64,000 nucleotides of DNA, taken from contig NZ_BCZA01000006.1 of assembly GCF_001598475.1 (NCBI RefSeq), forward strand, positions 372,001 to 436,000, read 5' to 3'. Positions 24,257 to 33,416 of the stretch are shown piece after piece. This DNA is from Pantoea agglomerans NBRC 102470. GTDB taxonomy: Bacteria; Pseudomonadota; Gammaproteobacteria; Enterobacterales; Enterobacteriaceae. The position numbers and the translations under genes were made by a program. The notes beneath the pieces were generated by a model. It was not told the DNA's origin and searched no databases. It saw nothing but the letters and a program-made list of their open reading frames with translations. Position 1 is the first letter of the stretch; every line of letters starts with the position of its first letter.

Positions 24257-24748
24257 ATGGCTATACCAGTATATCTGTGGCTTTACGATGAAGAAGGGAA
24301 GTTAATAAAAGGCTCTGTCGATGTCACTGAACGCGAAGGAAGCATTGAGGTAACTGGGATGCAGCATAATTTATTTATTCCCACGGACGACACAACAGGT
24401 GCAGTGACAGGCGCGCGGCAACATGAGGCTTATACTTTTGAAAAAACTATTGATAGCGCATCGCCGCAATTGTATAAAGCGCTAACAACAGGGGAAACGC
24501 TAGCAAAAGCAGTGTTCAGCTTCTACCGCATCAATTACAACGGTCAGGAAGAGGAGTATTTCGTAACGAAACTCGAGTGTGTGAAGGTTTGTCACGTCGT
24601 GACGGTTATGTTCGATACCAAAGACCCGGATTTTGAAAGGCACGGTCACGTAGAGCATGTCGGGCTGCGTTATGAACAAATAGCTTGGCATTATACAGAT
24701 GGCAATATTAAACACACCGATAGCCTGGAAGAGCAGAAAACAGCATAA
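24257..24748 (+). CDS. hcp: Hcp, type VI secretion tube protein (orphan copy)
   Basis: The 163-residue protein has the Hcp pattern: MAIPVYLWLYDEEGKLIKGS, VTGARQHEAYTFEKTIDSAS and the C-terminal LRYEQIAWHYTDGNIKHTDS. Hcp forms the hexameric rings of the type VI tube and carries small effectors in its lumen. AAGGAG lies nine bases upstream. No other type VI structural gene is near, so this is an orphan hcp serving an apparatus encoded elsewhere. The next two genes look like its cargo and immunity, ten bases and then a four-base overlap away. Length is typical (about 160). Confidence 0.92.
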   Translation: MAIPVYLWLYDEEGKLIKGSVDVTEREGSIEVTGMQHNLFIPTDDTTGAVTGARQHEAYTFEKTIDSASPQLYKALTTGETLAKAVFSFYRINYNGQEEEYFVTKLECVKVCHVVTVMFDTKDPDFERHGHVEHVGLRYEQIAWHYTDGNIKHTDSLEEQKTA

Positions 24749-24758
24749 GGAAATCACA

Positions 24759-25127
24759 ATGGCTAAATGGATTTATAAACAAAGTACGGGTGAGTTATAT
24801 CGCGATGGCAAGTTAATTGAAACAGGCTACTCTGGTATTCTTACAAACAAAAATAATCCTGATCGCGAGCAGGTTCGTGGTATGGGTCCAATCCCGCGAG
24901 GAACCTGGAGAATCGGCAGTACCGGAACCAGCAAAGGCCCGCTCACAATTACCCTGGTTCCGCTCAGCGTCAACGCTTATGAGCGTGATATGGGTACATT
25001 CAGGATGCACGGAGACAAACGCCACGGCATCAGAGGTTTTGCCTCTGCTGGCTGCATAATTATGGGACCATCAACACGCTTACTGGTTAGTAAAGATTAC
25101 GGCGCAATTCTGGAGGTGGTGCGGTGA
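24759..25127 (+). CDS. Tlde1-like type VI effector (DUF2778, L,D-transpeptidase fold)
   Basis: The 122-residue protein starts MAKWIYKQSTGELYRDGKLI and has the DUF2778 core: GMGPIPRGTWRIGS, FRMHGDKRHGIRGFASAGCI. H84 and the S96-A-G-C99 motif are the catalytic His and Cys of the YkuD-like L,D-transpeptidase fold used by Salmonella Tlde1, which cuts tetrapeptide stems and exchanges D-amino acids in target cell peptidoglycan. AAGGAA lies six bases before the ATG at 24759; the longer frame overlaps hcp and lacks a site. The absence of a signal peptide fits delivery inside the Hcp tube. Known family, new context inferred from position. Confidence 0.87.
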   Translation: MAKWIYKQSTGELYRDGKLIETGYSGILTNKNNPDREQVRGMGPIPRGTWRIGSTGTSKGPLTITLVPLSVNAYERDMGTFRMHGDKRHGIRGFASAGCIIMGPSTRLLVSKDYGAILEVVR

Positions 25128-25555
25128 TTAATCATTATGTGCTGAGTCTGGCCCTGGCTCTGTTACCGTTCGCTGGTTACACAGCAGATACATCTGGCAG
25201 TGAATGCGCCGCTCGGGGGCATTATGCCGAGGAGATGCTCTTATCTGCTATAACCAAAGAAGGTGTTAATGGGATTGAGCGAGATAAAACAATAGTTGAA
25301 GTGCTAAATCTTTCCCTCGTTTCCGATGCGTTAGCGCATCAGTTTGCGCAGAAAGACGCTATAACAGGTAAAGGTCTCTTGCTCAAAGATTACTTCGATA
25401 TTTACCACAATAACGGCGCAATGAACCTGACGGTTAAATACACCTATACCAATGTGAAAGGCGCAAAAAATGTATATATTGTCTCCAGCATACTAAATAA
25501 CGATGAGTGCTCTGTCCGATTCAACGGATATTTGACACTTTCCCGTGAGTTCTGA
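25124..25555 (+). CDS. Probable Tldi1-like periplasmic immunity protein
   Basis: The 143-residue protein begins at a GTG overlapping the effector stop by four bases (GTGA), the sign of translational coupling. It has a signal peptide (HYVLSLALALLPFAGYTADT, cleavage about residue 20) and two mature cysteines (SECAARG and DECSVRF) that may pair. An immunity protein against a peptidoglycan-targeting effector must act in the periplasm, which this arrangement satisfies. I assign it by position and export signal; similarity to Tldi1 cannot be judged without alignment. Confidence 0.72.
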   Translation: MINHYVLSLALALLPFAGYTADTSGSECAARGHYAEEMLLSAITKEGVNGIERDKTIVEVLNLSLVSDALAHQFAQKDAITGKGLLLKDYFDIYHNNGAMNLTVKYTYTNVKGAKNVYIVSSILNNDECSVRFNGYLTLSREF

Positions 25556-25611
25556 AGGGGGGTTAGCCATCCCGGGAAAAGTTGTCAGATAAAAGAGTTG
25601 CGAATTTATGT

Positions 25612-25656
25612 TGAGTTCCCCGGCCAACCTTAAACTGATTAGCCGGGGAAATTTTT
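25612..25656 (+). terminator. Terminator of the hcp-effector-immunity operon
   Basis: TTCCCCGGC (25616-25624) pairs with GCCGGGGAA (25642-25650) over a 17-base loop, followed by ATTTTT. The minus strand also has a T-rich flank further on, so it may act for the convergent fumarase gene as well. Confidence 0.7.
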
Positions 25657-25709
25657 AAAATCTCCTGCGTCCTGCCTTTCGGAGGCAGTTCGATTAAAGG
25701 TCTTTTTCG

Positions 25710-27356
25710 TTACTTAACGCATTTCGCGCAGTGCGCGCGCTCAATGTGCTGGAAGAAATCGTTACCTTTGTCATCGACCAGGATAAAGGCAGGGAAATTC
25801 TCCACCTCGATTTTCCAGATCGCTTCCATTCCCAGCTCGGGATACTCCACGCATTCCAGACTTTTGATGCTCTGCTGCGCCAGCACCGCTGCCGGACCAC
25901 CAATGCTGCCGAGATAGAAGCCGCCATGTTTATGACAGGCATCCGTCACCTGCTGGCTGCGATTGCCCTTGGCCAGCATGATCTTACTTCCGCCGTGCGC
26001 CTGCAGCAGATCCACGTAAGAATCCATACGACCGGCAGTGGTCGGGCCGAGTGAACCAGAAGCATAACCTTCAGGCGTCTTCGCCGGGCCAGCGTAATAG
26101 ACCGGATGATCTTTGATGTACTGCGGTAATCCTTCGCCGTTATCGATGCGCTCTTTGAGTTTTGCATGTGCAATATCGCGCGCCACGATAATAGTGCCGG
26201 TCAGTGACAGGCGGGTTGAAACCGGATAAGAGGACAGTTGCGCCAGAATTTCTTCCATTGGGCGGTTGAGATCAACCTGCAACGCTTCACCTTCGCCCTG
26301 CTGGCGCAGTGTTTCCGGGATCAGGCGGCCTGGGTTGGCTTCCAGTTTCTCAATCCAGATACCTTCACGGTTAATCTTCGCTTTGATGTTACGGTCAGCC
26401 GAGCAGGAGACGCCCATGCCGATCGGGCAGGAGGCGCCGTGACGTGGCAGACGCACCACGCGGATATCATGTGCAAAATATTTGCCGCCAAACTGCGCAC
26501 CCAGACCGAGCTGCTGCGCCGCTTCCAGCAGTTCCTGCTCCAGCTGAACGTCGCGGAACGCCTGACCGTGCTCGTTGCCTTCAGTGGGCAGCCCGTCGTA
26601 ATAGTGAGTTGAGGCAAGCTTCACGGTTTTCAGGGTGCTTTCAGCCGAGGTGCCGCCAATGACAAACGCAATATGGTAGGGCGGACAGGCTGCGGTGCCG
26701 AGGGTACGCATCTTATCCACCAGGTAATTTTTCAGCTTGCCCGGGCTCAGCAACGCTTTGGTTTCCTGATAGAGATAGGTTTTATTGGCGGAACCACCAC
26801 CTTTAGCGATACAGAGGAACTTGTACTCATCGCCATCCACGCTGTAGAGGTCGATCTGCGCTGGCAGGTTAGTGCCGGTATTCACCTCTTTATACATATC
26901 CAGGGCGGCATTCTGCGAATAGCGCAGGTTATCTTCGATATAGGTGTTGTAGATACCCTGTGACAGCGCAGCTTCATCACCGCCGCCGGTCCAGACGCGC
27001 TGGCCCTTTTTGCCCATGATGATTGCGGTGCCGGTATCCTGACAGGTTGGCAGCACGCCTTTGGCGGCAATTTCAGAGTTCCTTAAAAACTGCAGGGCGA
27101 CATATTTATCATTGTCGCTGGCTTCCGGGTCATCAAGGATGGAGGCGACCTGCTGCTGGTGGGCCGAACGCAGCATAAAAGAGGCGTCGTGGAACGCCTG
27201 CTGGCTCAGTAACGTCAGTGCCTGCGGATCGACCTTAAGGATCTCCTGACCCTCAAACTCGGAGACGGAGACATGCTCACGACTCAGCAGATAGTATTCG
27301 GTATCTTCGTGGGACAGCGGGAAAGGGTTCTGATAGACAAAAGGCTTGTTCGACAT
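25710..27356 (-). CDS. fumA: Class I fumarate hydratase (FumA/FumB type)
   Basis: The 548-residue enzyme interconverts fumarate and L-malate with an oxygen-sensitive [4Fe-4S] cluster. The three cluster cysteines are seen in [20 protein letters not shown] and GASCPIGMG, and the C-terminal beta domain has [28 protein letters not shown]. Length equals E. coli FumA and FumB. It lies downstream of a dicarboxylate transporter and beside a fumarate reductase, as fumB lies beside dcuB in E. coli, so it probably feeds fumarate respiration from malate. It ends convergent with the type VI island. Confidence 0.93.
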   Translation of the reverse strand: MSNKPFVYQNPFPLSHEDTEYYLLSREHVSVSEFEGQEILKVDPQALTLLSQQAFHDASFMLRSAHQQQVASILDDPEASDNDKYVALQFLRNSEIAAKGVLPTCQDTGTAIIMGKKGQRVWTGGGDEAALSQGIYNTYIEDNLRYSQNAALDMYKEVNTGTNLPAQIDLYSVDGDEYKFLCIAKGGGSANKTYLYQETKALLSPGKLKNYLVDKMRTLGTAACPPYHIAFVIGGTSAESTLKTVKLASTHYYDGLPTEGNEHGQAFRDVQLEQELLEAAQQLGLGAQFGGKYFAHDIRVVRLPRHGASCPIGMGVSCSADRNIKAKINREGIWIEKLEANPGRLIPETLRQQGEGEALQVDLNRPMEEILAQLSSYPVSTRLSLTGTIIVARDIAHAKLKERIDNGEGLPQYIKDHPVYYAGPAKTPEGYASGSLGPTTAGRMDSYVDLLQAHGGSKIMLAKGNRSQQVTDACHKHGGFYLGSIGGPAAVLAQQSIKSLECVEYPELGMEAIWKIEVENFPAFILVDDKGNDFFQHIERAHCAKCVK

Positions 27357-27438
27357 TTTTTCTCACTTAATGACCGGCTGAACCTCCGCGGACAGGCTGC
27401 GGGGCGCAACATCATAGGCGAATTAATTGTTTATTATG

Positions 27439-27466
27439 CTTCCCCACCGCGGGTGCGGTGGGGAAG
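27439..27466. other. Strong hairpin between transporter and fumarase genes
   Basis: CTTCCCCACCGC (27439-27450) and GCGGTGGGGAAG (27455-27466) form a perfect twelve-base stem with loop GGGT. On the minus strand no T tract follows, so it may be a processing or stability element rather than a full terminator. Confidence 0.6.
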
Positions 27467-27512
27467 TGCAGGAATGGTATCTTATAACGCGTTGATCTGC
27501 ATGTTGTATCCG

Positions 27513-29021
27513 TCAGAACAACCACACCATCCACGGATAGGCAATCAGCATCATGGAGCCTAAGAAGATGGCACCGAAGATGGTTCCCAGACGCCAGTAG
27601 TCTTTGGTAGGCAGATAACCGCTGCCGTAGTAAATCGGGCTTGGACCAGTACCGTATGGCGTGATGATGCCCATCACACCCAGAGAGGTACATAACATCA
27701 GGCAGAAGACCGGCATATTGATGCCCGGAATGGAGGCTGCAATGGTCAGCATGGCCGGTAACAGCGCGGTGGTGTGTGCGGTTGTACTGGCAAACAGGTA
27801 ATGCAGCAGGAAGAAGGCGATTAACAGCACCACGGCCGAAACCTGTGGGTCATAACCCTGCAGCAGCATGCCACCCTCTTTACCTAACCAGGTAATAAAG
27901 CCAACGCGGGCCAGACCATCGGCCAGTGCCACCAGGGTGGCGAACCAGGCAAAGGTGTTCCAGGCCGGTTTATTACTGGTGATGTCATTCCAGGTCAGTA
28001 CGCCGGTCCACAACATCAGAACGACCACCAACAGCGCCGCCATGGCAGGTTCGATCCACGAGGTGGCGAAAATCCACATCAGCAGTGCACAGACTACAAA
28101 CACCAGCAGCAGGATTTCATTGCGGGTCAGTCTGCCCAGTTTTTCCAGTTCAGCGATGGCCCATTTCGGCACTTCATCATTGATTTTAACTTCAGGTGGA
28201 TAGAACCAATAAGCCAGCAGCGGCATGGTCAGAATCAGCAGCACACCCAGCGGCAGGAAGGCCAGGAACCACATGCCCCATGAGATATCAAAACCGACGA
28301 TGCTTTTTACCAGTGCCAGTGCCAGCAGGTTGGGTGCCAGCGCAGAGAGGAACATGGAGCTGGTAATACAGGCCGCGGTAATCGCTACCCACATCAGATA
28401 GGAACCGATTTTACGGGCACTCGGGTCGTTAGGTTTAGAGCCGTAAAGCGGCGGCAGGTTGGCGATAATCGGGTAGATGGTACCGCCACTGCGCGCGGTG
28501 TTTGACGGCGTGAAGGGCGCAAGAAGCAGGTCAGCAAAGGTAATGGCATAACCCAGCGTCAGACTGCGGCGACCCAGATACTTCACCAGAATCAGGGCCA
28601 GGCGGCGACCAAACTGCGTTTTGTCATAACCTGCGGCGAACATAAAGGCACCGAAGATCAGCCAGACCGTGGAGTTGCCGAACCCACTTACCGCCCATTT
28701 GAACGACTCACTGGCGACTTTGAATTTCGGGTTAGCCAGTTCAGCCGGGCTGAAGAGCAGAAACTGGCTGAACAGCGCGATGACTACCACGCCGGTCAGG
28801 CCGATCACCGCGCCTGGCAGGGGTTCAAAGATCAATCCGACAATCACGCCGACGAAGATGGCGAAGAAGTGCCAGGCGTAGGGTTCGAGTCCGGCTGGTG
28901 TGGGCACCAGCAACAGCAACACGGCAACGAGCACCGGCAGAGCAAGCATGATAGCTTTCTTTTTACCCGGCGCCGCAGGTGCGACTTTTGGGGGTTCAGT
29001 TACAGCTGAGAGTGGTTTCAT
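27513..29021 (-). CDS. DASS family dicarboxylate transporter (CitT/TtdT-like)
   Basis: The 502-residue membrane protein has the DASS pattern: ALPVLVAVLLLLVPTPAGLE at the start, FMFAAGYDKTQFGRRLALIL, the substrate/cation motif FTPSNTARSGGTIYPI and the matching C-terminal repeat FASTTAHTTALLPAML. Members such as CitT and TtdT exchange a dicarboxylate or tricarboxylate for succinate. Together with the fumarase, the divergent fumarate reductase and DcuSR, a malate or fumarate:succinate antiport is the likely job. A perfect FNR box lies 184 bases upstream. Confidence 0.88.
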   Translation of the reverse strand: MKPLSAVTEPPKVAPAAPGKKKAIMLALPVLVAVLLLLVPTPAGLEPYAWHFFAIFVGVIVGLIFEPLPGAVIGLTGVVVIALFSQFLLFSPAELANPKFKVASESFKWAVSGFGNSTVWLIFGAFMFAAGYDKTQFGRRLALILVKYLGRRSLTLGYAITFADLLLAPFTPSNTARSGGTIYPIIANLPPLYGSKPNDPSARKIGSYLMWVAITAACITSSMFLSALAPNLLALALVKSIVGFDISWGMWFLAFLPLGVLLILTMPLLAYWFYPPEVKINDEVPKWAIAELEKLGRLTRNEILLLVFVVCALLMWIFATSWIEPAMAALLVVVLMLWTGVLTWNDITSNKPAWNTFAWFATLVALADGLARVGFITWLGKEGGMLLQGYDPQVSAVVLLIAFFLLHYLFASTTAHTTALLPAMLTIAASIPGINMPVFCLMLCTSLGVMGIITPYGTGPSPIYYGSGYLPTKDYWRLGTIFGAIFLGSMMLIAYPWMVWLF

Positions 29022-29609
29022 AGTATTTTATCTGCAAGTTAAGAAGAATGCGATTTGCGCCCCGGACCTTCACTGATGACTTTCTTTCTTATTCTTAATA
29101 GTGTGAATAAACCGCGATGCACTGATTTTTTAATCGACTGCTTAGCTATTGAGCTGCATTTTTAAATCCATGTAAATATGATGCGATTTTTGCAAATATA
29201 GATTTTGATCCAGATCAAAGAAATTAATTCATTATTCCCCATTTTTAACATTTATTTTTTATTTATATTTACGGCATCGACATTTTGACAGTTCTGTGAA
29301 GCTGGTCGACAAATCACCAGCTCACGCAAACTGAATGCCCTGCTTTAACTTCTTGATGATAAACGATTTATTTTTTAGGTAAACGAATGGTTGATTTTTG
29401 GTTACCCATGGTTAACAATTAATATAACTTCACTTTATGCATTCGGCAAATAAAAACTCTAAATCATTTAAAAGTTAAAAAAGTAAATTTATCGCTTATG
29501 AAAGCAAAGAAAAGGGTATATTAGTCTCATGACATCGGACCACTTAATTAAGCGATAATTTGCGTCCGCTAAAAAATTTCCAGACTTTTAAATCTTGGAG
29601 TTTATCGCA
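29022..29609. other. Divergent AT-rich promoter region of the fumarate locus
   Basis: This 588-base region has no gene. It is rich in TTTAT/TTTAA motifs, of the kind bound by DcuR in E. coli, and carries one perfect FNR box at 29205. TATATT at about 29515-29520 could be the -10 of the fumarate reductase gene. TTGGAG at 29595 is its ribosome binding site. Confidence 0.6.
29205..29218. promoter_or_regulatory. FNR box
   Basis: TTGATCCAGATCAA matches the FNR consensus TTGAT-N4-ATCAA at every defined base. It lies 184 bases before the transporter and 392 bases before the fumarate reductase start. Anaerobic activation by FNR fits all genes of the locus. Confidence 0.8.
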
Positions 29610-32390
29610 ATGAAATCTCTCACCCCTATCCTTAATCCACTGACCCTGCCTAATGGCGCTGTGTTGAAAAACCGACTGGTAATGGCACCGATGACCACCT
29701 GTACCGGCTTTTATGACGGTACGGTCACCAGTGAGCTGGTCGAGTACTATCGCGCACGTGCAGGCAGCATCGGAACCGTGATCGTTGAATGCTGCTTCAT
29801 TGACAACCGTGGCCCGGCATTTCCGGGTGCCATTGCTATCGACAGCGACAACAAAATCCCTGGTCTGAAACGCATTGCGGACGCGATTAAATCTGAAGGC
29901 TCTACGGCCATTTTGCAGATTTATCACGGCGGCCGTATGGTGGAACCGGAGCTGATTGGTGGCAAAACGCCGGTTGCGCCAAGCGCCATCGCGGCGCCGC
30001 GTGAAGGGGCAACCAAACCCCTGGCGCTGAGCGCCGAAGAAGTCGAAACCATGATCACCAAATTTGGTGATGCGGTGAACCGCGCTATCAAGGCCGGTTT
30101 CGATGGCGTCGAAATTCATGGTGCTAACACCTACCTGATTCAGCAGTTCTATTCGCCGAACTCTAACCAGCGCGATGACAAGTGGGGCGGCAGCCGCGAT
30201 AACCGCGCACGCTTCCCGCTGGAAGTGCTGGAAATCACCCACAAGATGGCTGAGCGCTTCGCCCATAACTCTTTCATCATCGGCTATCGCTTCTCGCCGG
30301 AAGAGATCGAAGTGCCCGGCATTCGCTTTGACGACACGCTCTATCTGCTGGAAAAACTGGCCGCGCGCGGACTCGATTACGTCCACTTTTCGGTAGGTCA
30401 GCTGCTGCGTCCGTCAATTGTTGATACCCAGGATCCGACGCCGCTGATTGAGAAGTTCGTCGCGATGCGTTCGCCTGTGCTGGCAAAAGTGCCGGTGATT
30501 GGTGTTGGCGGCGTCGTCAATAAAGCCGATGCCGAACTGGCGCTGGAGAAAGGCTACGATCTGGTGGCGATTGGTAAAGCCTGTATCGCTTATCCGAACT
30601 GGGCTGACCGAATCATCAATAACGAACACCTCGAACTCTACATCGACAGCAACAAACGTGAAGAGCTGCAGATCCCGGAACCGCTGTGGCGCTTCTCCCT
30701 GGTCGATGCGATGATCCGCGACATGAGTGAATCGGGCCGTAAATACAAAGCGGGCGTCTATCAGGAAAAAGTCGAAGCCGAAGCGCTGAAACTGAAAATC
30801 AACGTTACGCTGGATACTGACCGTATCACTGACATCTCGCTGGTGCCGGATGACACCCTGGATGTGGACTTCACCACCACCTTTGAAAGCCTGCGTAGCC
30901 GCATCCTGGTGGCCAACAGCCCACACGTCGATGCGATTACCGGGGCGACTACCCAGAGTGAGGCGCTGAAAAAAGCGGTTTCACGCGCGCTGACCACCTC
31001 CAGCAAAGAGCATGTTATTGAAGAGGGCGGCAACCCTAACGCACCGCAGAATTACGATGTGGTGATTGTGGGCAGCGGCGGCGCCGGTCTTGCGGCGGCG
31101 ATTCAGGCGCACGATGAAGGTGCGCGCGTGGTCATCATCGAGAAGATGCCGACCATTGGCGGTAACACTATTAAAGCCTCAGTGGGCATGAACGCCGCGG
31201 AAACCCGTTTCCAGAAATTTAAAGGCATCGAAGACAGCAAAGAGCTGTTCTACGAGGAGACGCTGAAAGGCGGTCAGTTTAAAAATAATCCGGTGCTGCT
31301 GCGTGAGTTTGTAGAGCTGGCGCCGGAGGCTATCGAGTGGCTGGCGAATCACGGCATTGAGCTTAACGACATCACCATTACCGGCGGGATGAGCATCGAT
31401 CGTACCCACCGTCCGGCGGATCGTTCAGCGGTGGGTGGCTTCCTGATCAGCGGTCTGGTTAAAAACATCAACAGCCGCAACATCGAAGTCCTGCTGGAAA
31501 CCTCAGTCTCAGAAATCCTTTATGAGAACGGCGCGGTAGCGGGTGTGAGAGTGGTCGATGAGTACAACGACAGCCGTATCCTGAACGCGAAAAGCGTGAT
31601 TGTGGCGACCGGCGGATTCAGTGCGAACCGTGAACTGGTAGTGAAATATCGCCCTGAACTTGATGGCTTTGTCACCACCAACCACAAAGGTGCCACCGGC
31701 AGCGGTATTGCCATGCTGGAAAAAATTGGTGCCGGTACCGTGGATATGGGCGAAATCCAGATTCACCCAACGGTTGAACAGACCACCTCTTATCTGGTCT
31801 CCGAATCCATTCGTGGCGGCGGTGCTATCCTGGTCAGTCAGGCGGGTGAGCGCTTCTACAACGAAATGGAAACCCGCGATAAAGTCTCGGCGCAGATTAT
31901 CGCCTTGCCAGAGAAGAGTGCCTGGATTGTGTTTGACGAGCAGGTGCGGATGAATAACAAAGCGGCTGACGAATATATTGCCAAAGGCTTTGTGGTCAGC
32001 GCGCCAACCGTGGCGGAACTGGCGGTGAAGCTCAACATGAGTGAGCATCATACGCTGGAAGCCACGCTGGCCCGTTACAACAACTTCGTTATCATGCAGA
32101 AAGATGAAGACTTCGGTCGCCAGACCGCGCTGCGTCATCCTCTGAGTGAAGCGCCGTTCTACGCGATTCGTGTTGCACCGGGCGTACACCACACCATGGG
32201 CGGCGTCACCATTGACACCACCACCGCGGTGCTGGACAGCCAGAAACAGGTGATTAACGGCGCCTGGGCCTGTGGCGAAGTGGTTGGCGGCATTCACGGC
32301 GCGAACCGCATCGGCGGTAACGCAGTCGCCGATATCATTATCTTCGGCATTCTGGCCGGTGGTAACGCCGCCGCTTACGCCCGACGTTAA
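29610..32390 (+). CDS. Cytoplasmic NADH:fumarate reductase, OYE-FMN_bind-FAD fusion
   Basis: The 926-residue protein joins three flavin modules. Residues 1 to about 345 are Old Yellow Enzyme-like (HGANTYLIQQFYSPNSNQRD). About 375-460 is an FMN_bind domain with D441-AITGAT-T448, the ApbE flavinylation motif (acceptor probably T447). About 480-926 is a flavocytochrome c/fumarate reductase domain with G488-SGGAG and active-site equivalents H719, R756 (ETRDK), H860/H861 and R900 (HGANR). The order matches the soluble NADH-dependent fumarate reductase described from Klebsiella; acrylate or urocanate reductases are relatives. No signal peptide. TTGGAG lies before the ATG at 29610; the TTG at 29595 is inside that site. 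Confidence 0.9.
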   Translation: MKSLTPILNPLTLPNGAVLKNRLVMAPMTTCTGFYDGTVTSELVEYYRARAGSIGTVIVECCFIDNRGPAFPGAIAIDSDNKIPGLKRIADAIKSEGSTAILQIYHGGRMVEPELIGGKTPVAPSAIAAPREGATKPLALSAEEVETMITKFGDAVNRAIKAGFDGVEIHGANTYLIQQFYSPNSNQRDDKWGGSRDNRARFPLEVLEITHKMAERFAHNSFIIGYRFSPEEIEVPGIRFDDTLYLLEKLAARGLDYVHFSVGQLLRPSIVDTQDPTPLIEKFVAMRSPVLAKVPVIGVGGVVNKADAELALEKGYDLVAIGKACIAYPNWADRIINNEHLELYIDSNKREELQIPEPLWRFSLVDAMIRDMSESGRKYKAGVYQEKVEAEALKLKINVTLDTDRITDISLVPDDTLDVDFTTTFESLRSRILVANSPHVDAITGATTQSEALKKAVSRALTTSSKEHVIEEGGNPNAPQNYDVVIVGSGGAGLAAAIQAHDEGARVVIIEKMPTIGGNTIKASVGMNAAETRFQKFKGIEDSKELFYEETLKGGQFKNNPVLLREFVELAPEAIEWLANHGIELNDITITGGMSIDRTHRPADRSAVGGFLISGLVKNINSRNIEVLLETSVSEILYENGAVAGVRVVDEYNDSRILNAKSVIVATGGFSANRELVVKYRPELDGFVTTNHKGATGSGIAMLEKIGAGTVDMGEIQIHPTVEQTTSYLVSESIRGGGAILVSQAGERFYNEMETRDKVSAQIIALPEKSAWIVFDEQVRMNNKAADEYIAKGFVVSAPTVAELAVKLNMSEHHTLEATLARYNNFVIMQKDEDFGRQTALRHPLSEAPFYAIRVAPGVHHTMGGVTIDTTTAVLDSQKQVINGAWACGEVVGGIHGANRIGGNAVADIIIFGILAGGNAAAYARR

Positions 32391-32400
32391 GGGTCGTCTC

Positions 32401-32436
32401 CGGCATCCGCGCTCTGCGGATGCCGTTCTTTTCTCT
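32401..32436 (+). terminator. Intercistronic terminator-like hairpin between fumarate reductase gene and apbE
   Basis: CGGCATCCGC (32401-32410) and GCGGATGCCG (32416-32425) form a perfect ten-base stem, followed by TTCTTTTCTCTTT. It should cut most transcripts before apbE and so keep the flavin transferase low. Confidence 0.7.
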
Positions 32437-32453
32437 TTAAAGCAGAGTCGCCT

Positions 32454-33416
32454 ATGTTAACTGATGCGCGTGTCTATGCTTACTCCGCTGTCTTAATGGG
32501 TTCACCCATCCTGCTCAAACTCTTCGACGATAATCAGACCCTGGCCGGACAGGTCTTCCGCCTGATTAAACAGCAGGAGAATCTCTTCACGGTTAACCGC
32601 GCGGCGTCGGAAGTGATGGCGATTAATCACGCGGCAGGGCAGCATCCGGTGGTCGTGAGTCAGCCGGTGTTTGACCTGATCGCCTGCGCGCATGCGGTGA
32701 GCCTGCTGCCCGACAGCCTGTTTAATCTGGCTATCGGCCCGCTGGTGAAGTGCTGGAAAATCGGCTTTCAGGGCCACCGTGTTCCATCAGAGACAGAACT
32801 TCAGGCGCGTATGGCGCTGACGAATCCGCATGACGTTATTCTTGATGACGCAAGCCGCAGTGTCATGCTGGCCCGGCCGGGGATGGAGATCGACCTGGGC
32901 GCCATCGCCAAGGGCTATATCGCCGATGTTGTGCAGGCTTTTTTGCGCCAGCAGCAGGTCAGCAGTGCGCTGATTAATCTGGGCGGAAATGTGCAGACGG
33001 TGGGTGCGCCGCCAGAAGAGGCGGGCTGGGCAATCGGCCTGAAAAAACCATTTGGTGAGGCCGATGAGCTGATCGGGGTGATCGGGGTGAATAATCGCTC
33101 GGTGGTGACATCCGGTATCTATGAGCGTTATTTCGAGCTGGATGGCGTCTGTTATCACCACATCCTCGACCCGCGTAGCGGTTATCCGCTGGATAACGAC
33201 CTGCTGAGCGTCACCGTGATCTCTGACCGTTCACTGGATGGCGACATCTACACCACACTGCTTTACGGCCTCGGCGTTGAACAGGGCATTGCCTGCCTGG
33301 CGGAGCAACCGGGCATTGAAGCGATATTTGTGACCCGTGACAGGCAGGTGATCTGCTCGTCACAACGTCACTTTTCTTTTCAGTTACTGGACACCGATTA
33401 CCGGCTGGTTCACTGA
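32454..33416 (+). CDS. apbE: ApbE family FAD:protein FMN transferase, cytoplasmic
   Basis: The 320-residue protein attaches FMN to a threonine of FMN_bind domains. Family motifs: VLMGSPILLKLFDD at the start, EIDLGAIAKGYIADVV, INLGGNVQTVGAP, HHILDPRSGYP and the metal-site region LDGDIYTTLLYGLG. Most bacterial ApbE proteins are exported lipoproteins; this one has no signal peptide or lipobox and should work in the cytoplasm. That fits its upstream neighbour, a cytoplasmic fumarate reductase with the target motif. Its end overlaps the convergent dcuR by seven bases. Confidence 0.92.
   Translation: MLTDARVYAYSAVLMGSPILLKLFDDNQTLAGQVFRLIKQQENLFTVNRAASEVMAINHAAGQHPVVVSQPVFDLIACAHAVSLLPDSLFNLAIGPLVKCWKIGFQGHRVPSETELQARMALTNPHDVILDDASRSVMLARPGMEIDLGAIAKGYIADVVQAFLRQQQVSSALINLGGNVQTVGAPPEEAGWAIGLKKPFGEADELIGVIGVNNRSVVTSGIYERYFELDGVCYHHILDPRSGYPLDNDLLSVTVISDRSLDGDIYTTLLYGLGVEQGIACLAEQPGIEAIFVTRDRQVICSSQRHFSFQLLDTDYRLVH

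Noticed and set aside
29544..30386. 280-codon minus-strand ORF antisense to the fumarate reductase gene
   Set aside because: It lies opposite a strongly recognised gene, has no domain pattern and no ribosome binding site.
31509..32297. 262-codon minus-strand ORF antisense to the same gene
   Set aside because: Same reasons; the frame is open because of codon bias on the coding strand.
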